This document shows, one piece after another, positions 45,870 through 56,060 of a stretch of 64,000 nt of DNA. This DNA comes from RPQJ01 sp963700045 (lineage in GTDB: Bacteria; Pseudomonadota; Gammaproteobacteria; Steroidobacterales; Steroidobacteraceae). The position numbers were made by a program, and so were the translations under genes. Each line of letters starts with the position of its first letter. Within the stretch, counting starts at the first letter, position 1. Under the pieces are notes generated by a model, which saw only the letters and a list, made by a program, of their open reading frames with translations, searched no databases and had not been told where the DNA came from. Location of the stretch: positions 62,001-126,000 of the forward strand of contig CAVOWK010000025.1 in NCBI GenBank assembly GCA_963700045.1, given 5' to 3'.

Positions 45870-48281
45870 TCAGCTACGCATCCGCAAACCCTTCGGGTCG
45901 AACAGCGCCTCCGCGCTGCGAACCGCCGCCCGACGCTCGCCCAGCAGTTCCACGGCAAACCCGTCCGTCTCCCCCGCCACTGCGTTGTCGACGTAGCCGA
46001 GCGCGATCGATTTACCCACCGCGTGGCCATAGCCACCCGAGGTCACCCAGCCCACCACCTTGTCGCCATGCCAGATCGGCTCGTCGCCGATCGCATCCGC
46101 ATCCTTCGCATCGACCGCCAGCGTGACCAGCTTGCGCACCCCGCCACTCGCCTTCTCGGTGGCCGCGGCGCCCTTGCCGATGAAGTCCGGCTTGTCCAGA
46201 TGCACGAAACGGCCAAGGCCTGCCTCGTACGGCCCGTAGATCGGACGGAACTCACGCGCCCAGTTGCCGAAGCTCTTCTCCAGCCGCAGCGAGTTTAGCG
46301 CGCGGCCGCCGAAGTTCTTCAGGCCATGCGCCTTGCCCGCCTCGTGCAGCAGGTCGTAAAGCGTTCGCAGGTACTCCGACGTCACCCACATCTCGTAACC
46401 CATCTCGCCCGTGAACGAGACGCGGCCGACCAGCGCCGGCACCATGCCGACGTCCATCTGCGCGAACGACATGAACGGGAACGCAGCGGTCGACAGGTCG
46501 TGGTCGACGAGCTTCTGCAGCACCGCGCGCGATTCGGGACCAGCCACCGACAGCCCCAGGTATTCCATGGCGCAGGGCCGCACGGAGACGCCGGTCGGCG
46601 GCAGGTGTTGCTCGAACCACCGCATGTAGAAGACCTCGGCCGCGTACGTGCCCACGACGAAGAAGCGTTCAGCGGCGACGCGGCACAGCGTGAAGTCGCC
46701 GATCAACCGGCCACGCTCGTTGAGCATGGGCGAAAGCGCGATGCGGCCCACGGCAGGCACTTTGCACGCCATGATCTTCGACAGCCAGTCCGCGGCGCCC
46801 GGCCCCGTGATTTCGAACTTGCCGTAGTTGGAGATCTCGATCAGGCCGCAGGCCTCGCGTACCGCCCGGCATTCCCCGGCGACGTGCGGATGGGCATTCG
46901 AGCGACGAAACGTCGCCTCCTCCTTCGCCGGCGTGCCCTGCGGCGCGAACCACAGCGGATGCTCGAGCGTGCAGTAGTCGCCGAACACGGCGTTTTCCGC
47001 CTGCAGCCTGTCGTAGATCGGCGTCGTGCGCAGCGGGCGCGCGGCCTCCAGTTCCTCGTTCGGGAAGCGGATGCGGAAGCGACGCGAGTAGTTCTCGCGG
47101 ACCTTCGCATTCGTGTACGGCCGGTTGGCCCAGTCGCCGTAGCGTGCAACGTCCATGGCCCAGATATCGGCACCCGGATCGCCTTCGACCATCCAGTTCG
47201 CGAGCGACAGGCCCACGCCGCCACCCTGGCTGAACCCGGCCATGACGCCGCAGGCCACCCAGTAGTTCTGCAGGCCCTTGATCGGACCGACCAGCGGGTT
47301 GCCGTCCGGTGCGAAGGTAAACGGACCGTTCACGACCTTCTTGATGCCGGCGCTTTCGAGCCGCGGAAAATGCTCGAACGCCACCGTGACGCTCGGGGCG
47401 ATGCGCTCGAGGTCGTTCGGCAGCAGGTCCTGGCCGAAATCCCACGGCGTCGTCTGCGGCGACCACGGCACGCCCGCACGCTCGTAGGTTCCCAGCAGCA
47501 TGCCCTGCCGCTCCTGGCGCATGTAGATCTCGGCCTCGAAGTCGATGACGTGCAGCAGTTCGGGCTGGCCCTTCAACTCGGGCAGGTCTTCCGTGATGAA
47601 GTACTGGTGCTCCATCGCGAGGATCGGCAGTTCGAGCCCGACGAAGCGACCGACTTCGCGCGCCCAGAGGCCACCCGCGTTGACGACGTGCTCGGCGTGG
47701 ACCGTGCCCTTCTCGGTGATCACGTCCCAGGTGCCGTCGGCACGCTGCCGGGTGTCGAGCACCCGGTTCTGGCGAACGATCTCGGCGCCCGCAAGCTGCG
47801 CAGATTTCGCGTACGCGTGCGTCACGCCATACGGATCGACGTGGCCTTCGATCGGGTCGTAGATCGCACCGAGGAAGTGCTTCTCGTCCAGCAGCGGATA
47901 CAGCTTCTTCGCCTCTGCCGCAGAGATCAGCTGCAAGTCCATGCCAAGGTAGCGCCCGCGCGCCACGGCCATGCGCAGCCAGTCGACGCGCTCGGGTGTA
48001 CCGGCAAGCATCAGCCCGCCCGTGATGTGCACACCGCACGACACGCCGGAAATCGCTTCAATCTCCTTGTACAGCTCGATCGTGTACTGCTGCAGCTTGG
48101 CAACGTTCGGATCGCCGTTGACCGTGTGCATGCCGCCGGCGGCGTGCCAGGTCGACCCGGACGTGAGCTCCGCCCGCTCGATGAGCAGGACGTCCTTCCA
48201 GCCCGCCTTCGTCAGGTGATACAGGACGCTCGCGCCGACGACGCCGCCACCGATCACCGCCACCTGCACATGGTTCCGCAT
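45870..48281 (-). CDS. Dimethylglycine dehydrogenase-like flavoprotein, fourth copy
   Basis: An 803-residue DAO + GcvT fusion. VAVIGGGVVGASVLYHLTK binds FAD, and SGSTWHAAGGMHTVNGDP contains the putative flavin-linking His followed by a residue pattern different from the other three. The folate domain shows VAGPESRAVLQKL, VSFTGEMGYEMWV and EKSFGNWAREFRPIYGP. ATG 48281 with GGGG upstream is preferred to the GTG at 48293. It follows the damaged mttB2 by about 80 bases, repeating the mttB-then-DMGDH order seen at 28-32 kb, so the pair may handle a second quaternary amine. Confidence 0.87.
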   Translation of the reverse strand: MRNHVQVAVIGGGVVGASVLYHLTKAGWKDVLLIERAELTSGSTWHAAGGMHTVNGDPNVAKLQQYTIELYKEIEAISGVSCGVHITGGLMLAGTPERVDWLRMAVARGRYLGMDLQLISAAEAKKLYPLLDEKHFLGAIYDPIEGHVDPYGVTHAYAKSAQLAGAEIVRQNRVLDTRQRADGTWDVITEKGTVHAEHVVNAGGLWAREVGRFVGLELPILAMEHQYFITEDLPELKGQPELLHVIDFEAEIYMRQERQGMLLGTYERAGVPWSPQTTPWDFGQDLLPNDLERIAPSVTVAFEHFPRLESAGIKKVVNGPFTFAPDGNPLVGPIKGLQNYWVACGVMAGFSQGGGVGLSLANWMVEGDPGADIWAMDVARYGDWANRPYTNAKVRENYSRRFRIRFPNEELEAARPLRTTPIYDRLQAENAVFGDYCTLEHPLWFAPQGTPAKEEATFRRSNAHPHVAGECRAVREACGLIEISNYGKFEITGPGAADWLSKIMACKVPAVGRIALSPMLNERGRLIGDFTLCRVAAERFFVVGTYAAEVFYMRWFEQHLPPTGVSVRPCAMEYLGLSVAGPESRAVLQKLVDHDLSTAAFPFMSFAQMDVGMVPALVGRVSFTGEMGYEMWVTSEYLRTLYDLLHEAGKAHGLKNFGGRALNSLRLEKSFGNWAREFRPIYGPYEAGLGRFVHLDKPDFIGKGAAATEKASGGVRKLVTLAVDAKDADAIGDEPIWHGDKVVGWVTSGGYGHAVGKSIALGYVDNAVAGETDGFAVELLGERRAAVRSAEALFDPKGLRMRS

Positions 48282-48362
48282 GCCAAACCCCACTCAATGA
48301 TTTGTTCGGTCGTTGAGTCGAATTCGATTTCCTCGGTGCGATCCAGCGGTTCGCTGGCCGTG

Positions 48363-49927
48363 TCAGGTGATCGGCGGCGCGCCGCCCTCGGCCACGCGCC
48401 GCTCGACGAATGCGTTCAGTTCCTCGGCCATGCCGGATCGCGTTCCGGGGCCACGAAGCGCGCCAGCGTTTCCTGGTAAACCGCATTGGCGCGCTCGGTC
48501 GCCGTTTTCGCGCCGTCGTTCGACCAGGTACCGTAGTTGCGCCAGTCGGAAATCAGCGGCGTGTAGAACGCCGTCCGGTAGCGCTCCATCGTATGGCCGC
48601 AGGCGAAGAAGTGGCCGCCATAGCCGACTTCCGCGATGGCGTCGAGCGCCATGTCCGACGCCTCGGCGCCGACTGGCTGGAACAGCTCGCCGAACATCTG
48701 CAGCATCTCGACGTCCATGATGAACTTCTCGTAGGACGTCGAGAGTCCACCCTCGACCCAGCCGGCCGCGTGCAGCATGAAGTTGGCGCCGCCCATGAGC
48801 GCGCCCCAAAGGCTCATCTGGGCCTCGTAGGCAGCCTGCGCGTCGGGCGTGTTCGAGGCCGTCGCGTTCGACGAGCGCCACGGCACCTTGATGTAGCGCG
48901 CCAGCTGACCCGCGCCAAACGCGGCCTTGGCATACTCCGGCGTGCCGAACGCCGGCGAGCCGGACTTCATGTCGACGTTGGACGTGAAACTGCCGTAGAG
49001 GATCGGCGTGCCCGGCCGCACGCTCTGCGCGAGCGTGATGCCCGCCAGTGCCTCGGCGTGCGCCAGCGTCAGCGCGCCGGTGATCGTCACCGGCGCCATC
49101 GCGCCCGCCAGCGTGAACGGCGTGATGATCAGCACCTGCCCCGCCTCGGCCAAATCGATGATGCCCTCGGCCATCGGGATGTCGAGCTGCAGCGGCGAAT
49201 TGGTGTTGATCACCGTCCACGCGTACGGCTGCTGCTTGAACTCCTCCGGGCTCAACGTGATGCGCGATGCGGATCAGTCTCAAGACAGTCGGCGATCTGC
49301 CGCGAGCCGCGCGAAAAGATGAACGGCGTCTTGTCCGACAGCAGCAGCTGCGACGCGCGTGGTCTCGTAGTGCCGGTCCTGCACCGGACTGTCCTGCGGC
49401 TCGACCGCGCCTCCCAGCGAATGGATGATGTCGAAGCTCTGGCGAGAGCTTGATCAGGTTGCAGTAGTCCTCGAACGTGCCGGCACGGCGCCCGTTGTGG
49501 ATGTCCATGATATTCGGCGGGCCGGACGTCGGCGCGAGGCAGACGTGCCTGCCGCCCACTTTTACGTTGAACTCGGGGTCCAGGGCCTGGAACGTAAACT
49601 CGCTCGGCGTCGTCGCCAGCGCCTTGGCGACCAGGCCCCGATCGATGCGCACGACCTGCGTCGCTTCGTCGACGTGCGCGCCCGCCTGCGCGTAGCGTTG
49701 CGCGCGATGGCCGAAAGCACCTTCATGCCCTGGTTTTCGAGCAACGTGAGTGCCGCCACGTGGATCGCCGCGACCTGGTCGTCCGAGTAGATGCGCGGAT
49801 TGTCGTAATGGATTTACGAAGTGCGGTAGGCGCGCGACCGGGCGGGCGCGGGCGCAGCCGAGGCTGTGGCCGCCGGACGTCGCCGGCCCGCGCTGCGGCG
49901 CAGGCTGCTCGATTCGATTTCACTCAT
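48363..49927 (-). pseudogene. Second MttB-family methyltransferase, heavily frame-disrupted
   Basis: A second MttB-superfamily gene, assembled from several frames: HVAALTLLENQGMKVLSAIAR, EFTFQALDPEFNVKVGG, PTSGPPNIMDIHNGRRAGTF, HSLGGAVEPQDSPVQDRH, LSPEEFKQQPYAWTVINTN, GVPILYGSF-like and GYGGHFFACGHTMERYRTAF. Frame breaks lie near 49700 (-1), 49440, 49352, 49275, 49257 (all +1) and 48434 (-1). An in-frame TAA at 49814-49816 follows residue 37. The TAA is not a pyrrolysine (TAG) codon. The ATG at 49927 overlaps the LysR stop as ATGA. With seven lesions this is the best candidate for genuine decay in the window, although the conserved motifs are still sharp. Confidence 0.8.
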
Positions 49928-50910
49928 GCTCGATGGACTCCAGGGTGGGTCGCCGCCGCTGTCCCTGCCGCGCTGACCGGAGGCTTGGCGTCCGGGCCGA
50001 ACTGCTCGATGAGCCACGAGCGGAAGAGCGCCGTGGCGGTGTCGCTCAACGCTTCCGGATCCGTGACCAGGTAGTAGCCGAAGCCATCGCTGAGTGTCGT
50101 GTCGTAGGGCCGCACCAGCCGACCCGCGGCCAGGTGGTCACGGAACAGGTCGAGGTCGACCAGCGCAATGCCCGAACCGCTCAGCACGTACTGCACGGTG
50201 AGGATCTCGGTGTCGAACACCAGTCCCCGCTCGACGTCGAGGCCTTGCAGGCCCGCCTGCCGCGTGAACTGCGACCAGAAATGCCGGCGCGGCAGTCCCT
50301 CGACACGCATGTGCACGAGTTCGTTGTCACGGACGAAAGACTCCAGGTCTTTCCCGGCGTGCCGCGCGGCGACGTCCGGGTGACAGGCGACGCCAAGGCA
50401 CACGGGCCAGAGCAGGTCGCTCACTCGCTCCGTGACGGTGGGTCGCGTGTACAGCACCGCGATGTCGACATCTGCGGCTGGCGGACCGATCCCATAAGGG
50501 CTGACCAGGTCGATCTCGACTTCCGGATGATCCGCGCGGAAATCCTGCAGCAGCGGCACCATCATGTGCGCGGCAAAGCTCGGCGGCATCTGCACACGCA
50601 GCGTGCGCAGCCTGGGCGTACGCGCGTCGCGGATCTCGTCGATGGCGTGTTCGAGCCGGTCGAACGAGCGCGAAACGACTGGCAACAGGTGTTCGCCGGC
50701 GGCAGTCAGCAGCAGTGAATGGGGTCGACGCTCGAACAGCTTCACGCCGATGAGGTTCTCGAGCGAGATGACGTGCCGGGAGAGCGCGCTCTGCGCGATG
50801 TTCAGCGCGCTCGCAGCGCCGGTGAAACTGCCGTAGCGTGCGACACCCTCGAACGCCCGCAGGGCGTTGAGGGGAAGCCAGCGGCGGTCGATGCGGACTT
50901 TTTCGATCAT
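49924..50910 (-). CDS. LysR-family regulator, GcvA-like
   Basis: A 328-residue LysR protein. The helix-turn-helix is LPLNALRAFEGVARYGSFTGAA...AQSALSRHVISLENLIG, and an effector domain follows with VQMPPSFAAHMMVPLLQDF. The ATG at 50910 has a GGGGGG-type ribosome site and is preferred to the upstream frame. Its stop overlaps the start of mttB2 (ATGA), so regulator and methyltransferase are translationally linked. This is unusual, since LysR genes generally diverge from their targets. It probably controls the mttB2-DMGDH4 unit. Confidence 0.87.
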   Translation of the reverse strand: MIEKVRIDRRWLPLNALRAFEGVARYGSFTGAASALNIAQSALSRHVISLENLIGVKLFERRPHSLLLTAAGEHLLPVVSRSFDRLEHAIDEIRDARTPRLRTLRVQMPPSFAAHMMVPLLQDFRADHPEVEIDLVSPYGIGPPAADVDIAVLYTRPTVTERVSDLLWPVCLGVACHPDVAARHAGKDLESFVRDNELVHMRVEGLPRRHFWSQFTRQAGLQGLDVERGLVFDTEILTVQYVLSGSGIALVDLDLFRDHLAAGRLVRPYDTTLSDGFGYYLVTDPEALSDTATALFRSWLIEQFGPDAKPPVSAAGTAAATHPGVHRA

Positions 50911-51213
50911 TACGCCCCCCCTCGGAACCACCCCGCCGGCCCGGATTCGGGCTGGGCGACGGCCAGTGCGAGCAAAGCTCACCGGCCGGCAAGCGTGGCG
51001 CATTCGCGACAGGCGCGGCAATGCTTTTTTTGCTGGCTGGTTAATGCCTTTTTCAGATGATTATTATGTGGACGCAAGCGCATTTCTCTTGATATGGTCG
51101 GCCATACCTCGCGTTTTCCCTGAGGGGTGACGTGGGTTTCTCAGAGGGTAGCGAGCCTCCGTCAATGGGGGCCGTTGCGTAGACAACACGAAGCCTTGGG
51201 GGATCGAAATCGC
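50911..51213. other. Intergenic region between LysR and TonB-receptor genes
   Basis: About 300 bases without a gene, dividing two divergent transcripts. The only promoter-like element I find is TATTAT at 51062-51067 (five of six to the -10 consensus) with a poor -35 upstream (GGTTAA at 17 bases), pointing toward the receptor. The middle is locally AT-rich compared with the surroundings. No repeat, tRNA or small frame with a ribosome site was found. Confidence 0.4.
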
Positions 51214-53901
51214 ATGAATTACAGACTCGCATCCGCGGTAGCCGCCGTGCTTGCCGCCAGCCCGACTCAAGCCGTCTGGGCGCAGGCCGCGTCCGGCGGT
51301 GGGCTCGAGGAAGTGGTCGTCACCGCGCAGCGCCGCGCGGAAAGCCTGCAGGACGTCCCATTGGCGATCCAGGCCCTCACCGGCGAGACACTCACGCAGT
51401 TGAACATCTCGACGGTCGAGGAGTTCGTGAAGTTCCTGCCCAGTGTCACGACGGCCACCCTCGGACCTGGCCAGAGCAACATCTACATACGCGGCCTCAG
51501 CATTGGATCGCTCGGCACCCAGGGATCGGGCACCAACGGCCCCTGGCCGAACGTCGCGGTGTACCTCGACGAGCAATCCACGCAGGTTCCGGGTCGCAAC
51601 CTCGACGTCTACGCAGCCGACTTCGAGCGCATCGAAGTGCTGACCGGCCCGCAGGGTACGTTGTTCGGCGCCGGCGCCCAGGCGGGCGTGCTGCGTTACA
51701 TCACCAACAAGCCAAAACTCAATGAGTTGTCCGGCAACGTCAAGGTCGGTTACGCGAATACGGCGGACGGTGACGACAGCTACAACGTCGAGGGGGTGGT
51801 CAACATCCCGCTCATCGACGACAAGCTGGCCATGCGTATCGTGGGTTACATGGACCACCGTGGCGGATACATCGACAACGTCTACAGCACCTTCACGCGG
51901 CAAGGCACCGACCTGGGCTTTGCGCGGCGCACGGGCGGTGTCGTTCCGGCCGACTCCCTCGTGATCGACAATGCCGACATTGCCGGCGACAACTTCAACG
52001 AAGCCGAATACAGCGGCGTCCGCGCCAGCCTCAAGTGGCAGGTCAACGACGACTGGGATGCCCTGCTGGCCGTCGCCTACCAGAAGATCGAAGGCGAGGG
52101 TGTGTTCTACCAGCATCCGAACGGTTCCGAGTCCGGTTGCGGAACGAACCCCGACTGCACCAACTCGACTCAGCCGCTGAAGCCGCTCCAGGTTACCGTC
52201 TTCACCCCGAGCTCCACCAAGGATGAGTTCGTCAATACCGCGCTGACGGTCACCGGCAAGGTCGGCACGCTCGACCTCGTCTACGCCGGCGCGTACCTGA
52301 CGCGCGAAGCGCAGTCGATCTCGGACTACACCAACTATGCGCGCGGCGTATGGGGCACGTACTACCAGTGCACCGGCTTCTCGGGCGGCAGCGTGGACAA
52401 GTGCTACTCGCCCGCGAGCTTCTGGGACGACACGAACGACAGCACCAACATGAGCCACGAACTGCGCCTGAGCAGTCCGACCGACTGGCGCATGCGCTTC
52501 GTCGGCGGCCTGTTCTATGAAGATCGCACGATCGAGGCCACTACGGACTGGCACTACAAGTCGGTGCCGGAGTGCCCGGACAGCGGCCAGTCGTCCACGG
52601 GCAGCTGCTTCCTGTACCTCGATCCGCGTGCAAGCGCCGAAATTCCAGTCGGCGGTACCGGACATGAACAATCCGAATCGCCGCGCGTCGGACATCGGCT
52701 TCTTCAACGATTTCACGCGTGATTACACGCAGTTTGCGGCGTTCGCGTCGGTCGATTTCGACATCCTCGAGAACCTGACCCTGACCCTCGGCACGCGCTA
52801 CTACGACATCGAGAATAAGATGGTCGGCGCGAACATGGGCAGCTTCTACTGCAAGGTCTACGGTTCCGGCGCCTCCGGCGCATGCAATGGCACGAATTCT
52901 GGGTATGGTGAGGGAACGCCACCGGAGACCGGCCTGTCGCCCTTCGGCACCAACGTCAGCGCGCAGGACGACAATGAACAACCAGGCCGACGGTTTCAAG
53001 AGCCGCGCCAACCTGACCTGGCGCATCAACCCGGACGTGCTGGTGTACGCAACCTGGTCCGAGGGGTACCGGCCTGGCGGCTTCAACCGCGGCTCGGCTT
53101 GCGGCGCCAGGGACCCGGTCAGCCTGGTCAACCAGTGGTGCTTCCCGACGTCCTACGAATCGGACGACCTGACCAACATCGAGGCTGGCTGGAAGACGCA
53201 GTTCTGGGGCGGGCGGGCGCAGTTCAACGGCTCGATCTACCAGGTGAAGTGGGAGGACGCGCAGACCGGCTTGTTCGCGCCGGAGCTCGGCTTCCCGAAC
53301 CTGCAGTCCTTCCTGAACGGCCCGGAGTACGAAGTCAACGGCGTCGAGTTCAATTTCGTCGTCGCGCCGATGGATGGCCTGACGATCACGGGGGCCGGCT
53401 CGTACAACAAGGGCGAACTCAAGAACTCGCCGCAGGTGATCAGCAACAACCCGGACAGCCCGACCTTCGGCCAGCCGGTGACAGAGTCGTGCGTCGCGGT
53501 CACGGCCGGCGTCTGCAGCACGTGGTGCCGTGGCAGAACCTGTTCGGCACGCCCGGCACGGAGATGGCCAACTCGCCCGAGTTGCAGTTCAACATCCGTG
53601 CGCGGTACGAGTGGGCCTGGGGCGAGTACAACCCGTACGTCGGCGCCGCGGTGCTGTACCAGGACGAGTCGTTCTCGTCGGCGACCGTGAACAATCGTTT
53701 CGTGCAGCCCTCGTTTACGACGATGGACGCGTCGTTCGGCGTGAGCCAAGGATGCCTGGAACGCCGAGTTCTACGTCGTCAACCTGACGGACGAGAACGA
53801 GAGCATGTACACGACGGCCTCGCAGTTCATCCTGGTCGAAGTACCGATGCGGCCGCGGACCATGGGTCTGCGCTTCGGCTTACAACTTCGGCGGCAACTG
53901 A
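51214..53901 (+). pseudogene. TonB-dependent outer-membrane receptor; five frame breaks
   Basis: An outer-membrane TonB-dependent receptor of about 890 residues. Signal peptide LASAVAAVLAASPTQAVWAQ, TonB box LEEVVVTAQRR, plug domain with LQDVPLAIQALTGETL, RIEVLTGPQGTLFGAGA and GVLRYITNKP, then the barrel with VLVYATWSEGYRPGGFN, ending MGLRFGYNFGGN. This is the IroN/CirA-like receptor group abundant in Sphingomonads and Gammaproteobacteria, with unknown organic ligands. Frame changes lie near 52630, 52970, 53521 (the one net -1), 53746 and 53881; the others are net +1. The gene is followed by a strong hairpin terminator. The barrel motifs are intact across breaks, so error is likely. Confidence 0.84.
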
Positions 53902-53920
53902 TCAGCCTTGGCCTCGACGC

Positions 53921-53951
53921 GGGCCGGTGGGGCAACCCACCGGCCCGTTTT
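53921..53951 (+). terminator. Rho-independent terminator after the TonB receptor
   Basis: GGGCCGGTGGG (53921-53931) pairs perfectly with CCCACCGGCCC (53936-53946) around a GCAA tetraloop, followed by G and TTTT. It sits 20 bases after the receptor stop. The next gene starts 33 bases further on, so it may be only partly efficient or the next gene may have its own promoter. Confidence 0.88.
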
Positions 53952-53983
53952 CATTGCACTTTCCGATCAGTCATCATTCCGCG

Positions 53984-56003
53984 ATGCAATCCACGACCAC
54001 CTCCGCCGCTCCCGCCAACTCATTGCCTGCGCCCAGCCTTGATTCGGACCTGCGCGAGCTGCAGCAGCTGATCGAGCAGCGTCGATTCGACGACGCCCTG
54101 GCCTCCTCCGATCGCCTGCTCGAGCAGTTTCCAGGGCACCGCGACCTGCTTTACATGCGCGCCGTGGCGCTGCGCCACCTGCAGCGCGTCCCGGAGGCGC
54201 TGGCGACGCTGGAGGTGCTCGAGGACACGCACCCCGCCTACCCGCGGCTGTTCCAGGAGCGCGGCCATTGCCACGTGTTCCTGAAGCAGGCGCCGGAGGC
54301 GATCCGGGCCTTTTCACGCGCCGTCGAGTTGAACCCTGCGTTGCCGGCGAGCTGGCGCCTGCTGGCATCGCTCTACCAGATGGTCGGGCGCACGCAGGAA
54401 TCCACGAATGCGGCGCAGCACGTCGCCAAGCTTGCCACCCTGGCCACCGAGGTGGTGACGGCTCGCAGCATGCTCGCCGACGGCAACCTGCGCGAGGCCG
54501 AGGACCTGATCCGGGGTTACCTGCAGCGCAAGCCGGACGACATCGAGGCACTGCGGGTGCTGGCGCAGGTCGCGCACCAGAACGAGTTCTCGAAGGACGC
54601 GGCGACACTGCTCGAGGCGGTGCTCGCGGCCTCGCCAGGCTATCGCCCGGCCCGCCACGACTACGTGCTCGCGCTGATCGCCCTGCACAAGCACAAGCAG
54701 GCCCGCGAACAGATCGAGATCCTGATCGCCGCGGAACCTGACCACCCGACACACCGGATGACCCTGGCCAGCATCCTCGTGGGCGAAGGCTCGACGGAGG
54801 CAGCCATTGCGCTGTACGGAGAACTGGTGCGGCAGCAACCTGGCAACCCGGAGCTGCACCTGTCGCTCGGCCACGCGCTCAAGACACAGGGACGTCGTGC
54901 GGATGCCGAGCGCTCGTACCTGCGAGGCTGCACGGCAGCGCGTGAACTTCGGCGACGCGTACTGGAGCCTCGCCAACCTGAAAACCTACCGGTTCACCGA
55001 CGAGCAACTGGTCACGATGCGCGAGCAGGTCGACGCCCGGCGTACCCCGCTCGCCGACCGCTACCACCTCTGTTTCGCGCTCGGCAAGGCGCTCGAGGAT
55101 CGCGGCGAGTACGCGGAGTCGTTCCGGTTCTACGCCATGGGCAACGCGCTCAAGAAGGAAGAGTGCAGGTACCAGCCGGAGGTGCTCGAGCGCACTATTG
55201 AAAGGCAGATTGAGCTCTGCACGCCGGAATTCTTCGAGCAGCGGCGCGGCTACGGCTGCGACGACCCGTCACCCATCTTCATCGTCGGCCTGCCCCGCGC
55301 CGGCTCGACGCTGCTGGAGCAGATCCTCGCCTCGCACTCGCAGGTCGAAGGCACCATGGAACTGGCCGACATTCCGCGGCTGGTCAGCGCGCTCGACCTG
55401 CATGCGAGCGGCGCGCGCTACCCGGGCGTCCTTGCCCTGCCCTCGGCGGACGATTACCGCGGCTTCGGCGAGGCCTACATCCGCGACACGCGCCACTACC
55501 GGGTCGGCAACCGGCCGTTCTTCATCGACAAGATGCCGAACAACTTCCGCCACGTCAGCCTGATCCACCTGATGCTGCCAAACGCGAAGATCATCGACGC
55601 CCGCCGGGAGCCGATGGCGTGCTGCTTCAGCAACTTCAAGCAGCTGTTCGCCAGTGGCCAGCAGTTCACCTACAGCCTCGAGGACATCGCTCGCTATTAC
55701 CGGACATACGTGCGGATCATGGAGCACTGGGATTCGGTCCTGCCGGGTCGCGTCCTGCGCGTGCAGCACGAGGACGTCATCGACGACCTCGAAGGCAGCG
55801 TGCGGCGGGTCCTGGACTACTGCGGCCTGGACTTCGAGCCGGCCTGCGTCGAGTTCCACAAGACGGAGCGGCGGGTGCACACGGCGAGTTCCGAGCAGGT
55901 TCGCCGCCCGATCAATCGCGAGGGCGTCGATCAGTGGAAGAACTTCGAGCCGTGGCTAGGCCCGCTGCGCGAGGCGCTCGGACCACTCGCACCAGGGAAA
56001 TAG
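53984..56003 (+). CDS. TPR-repeat sulfotransferase family protein; one frameshift
   Basis: A protein of about 670 residues with an N-terminal array of tetratricopeptide repeats (about residues 20-340, e.g. PEAIRAFSRAVELNPALPAS) and a C-terminal PAPS-type sulfotransferase domain. IFIVGLPRAGSTLLEQIL is the 5'-phosphosulfate loop, and DKMPNNFRHVSLIHLMLPNA continues the fold. There is no signal peptide. The frame shifts by net +1 near 54940, in the last TPR. This TPR-sulfotransferase type very often follows TonB-dependent receptors in proteobacteria, as here, but its substrate is not known. The stop TAG at 56001-56003 runs into a large hairpin. Confidence 0.85.
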
Positions 56004-56045
56004 GGGACGCTCACCTGTTTCCGTGGAAATAGGTGAGCGTCCCCT
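56002..56045. terminator. Long perfect hairpin between convergent genes
   Basis: Bases 56002-56016 are perfectly complementary to 56031-56045. The stem continues inward to 56022/56025 with a single G-T pair, leaving a 2-base loop. The arm sequence contains GGGGACGCTCACC. Its position between the stops at 56003 and 56061 fits a bidirectional terminator, but the near-closed 44-base palindrome and lack of a T-run also resemble a dispersed REP-type element. Confidence 0.75.
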
Positions 56046-56060
56046 GTTACTCGCAGCGCG

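Noticed and set aside
49814..49816. In-frame stop in mttB2 considered as a pyrrolysine codon
   Set aside because: The codon is TAA, not TAG, lies near the N-terminus where Pyl never occurs in MttB, and the gene has other lesions; no pylTSBCD genes are present.
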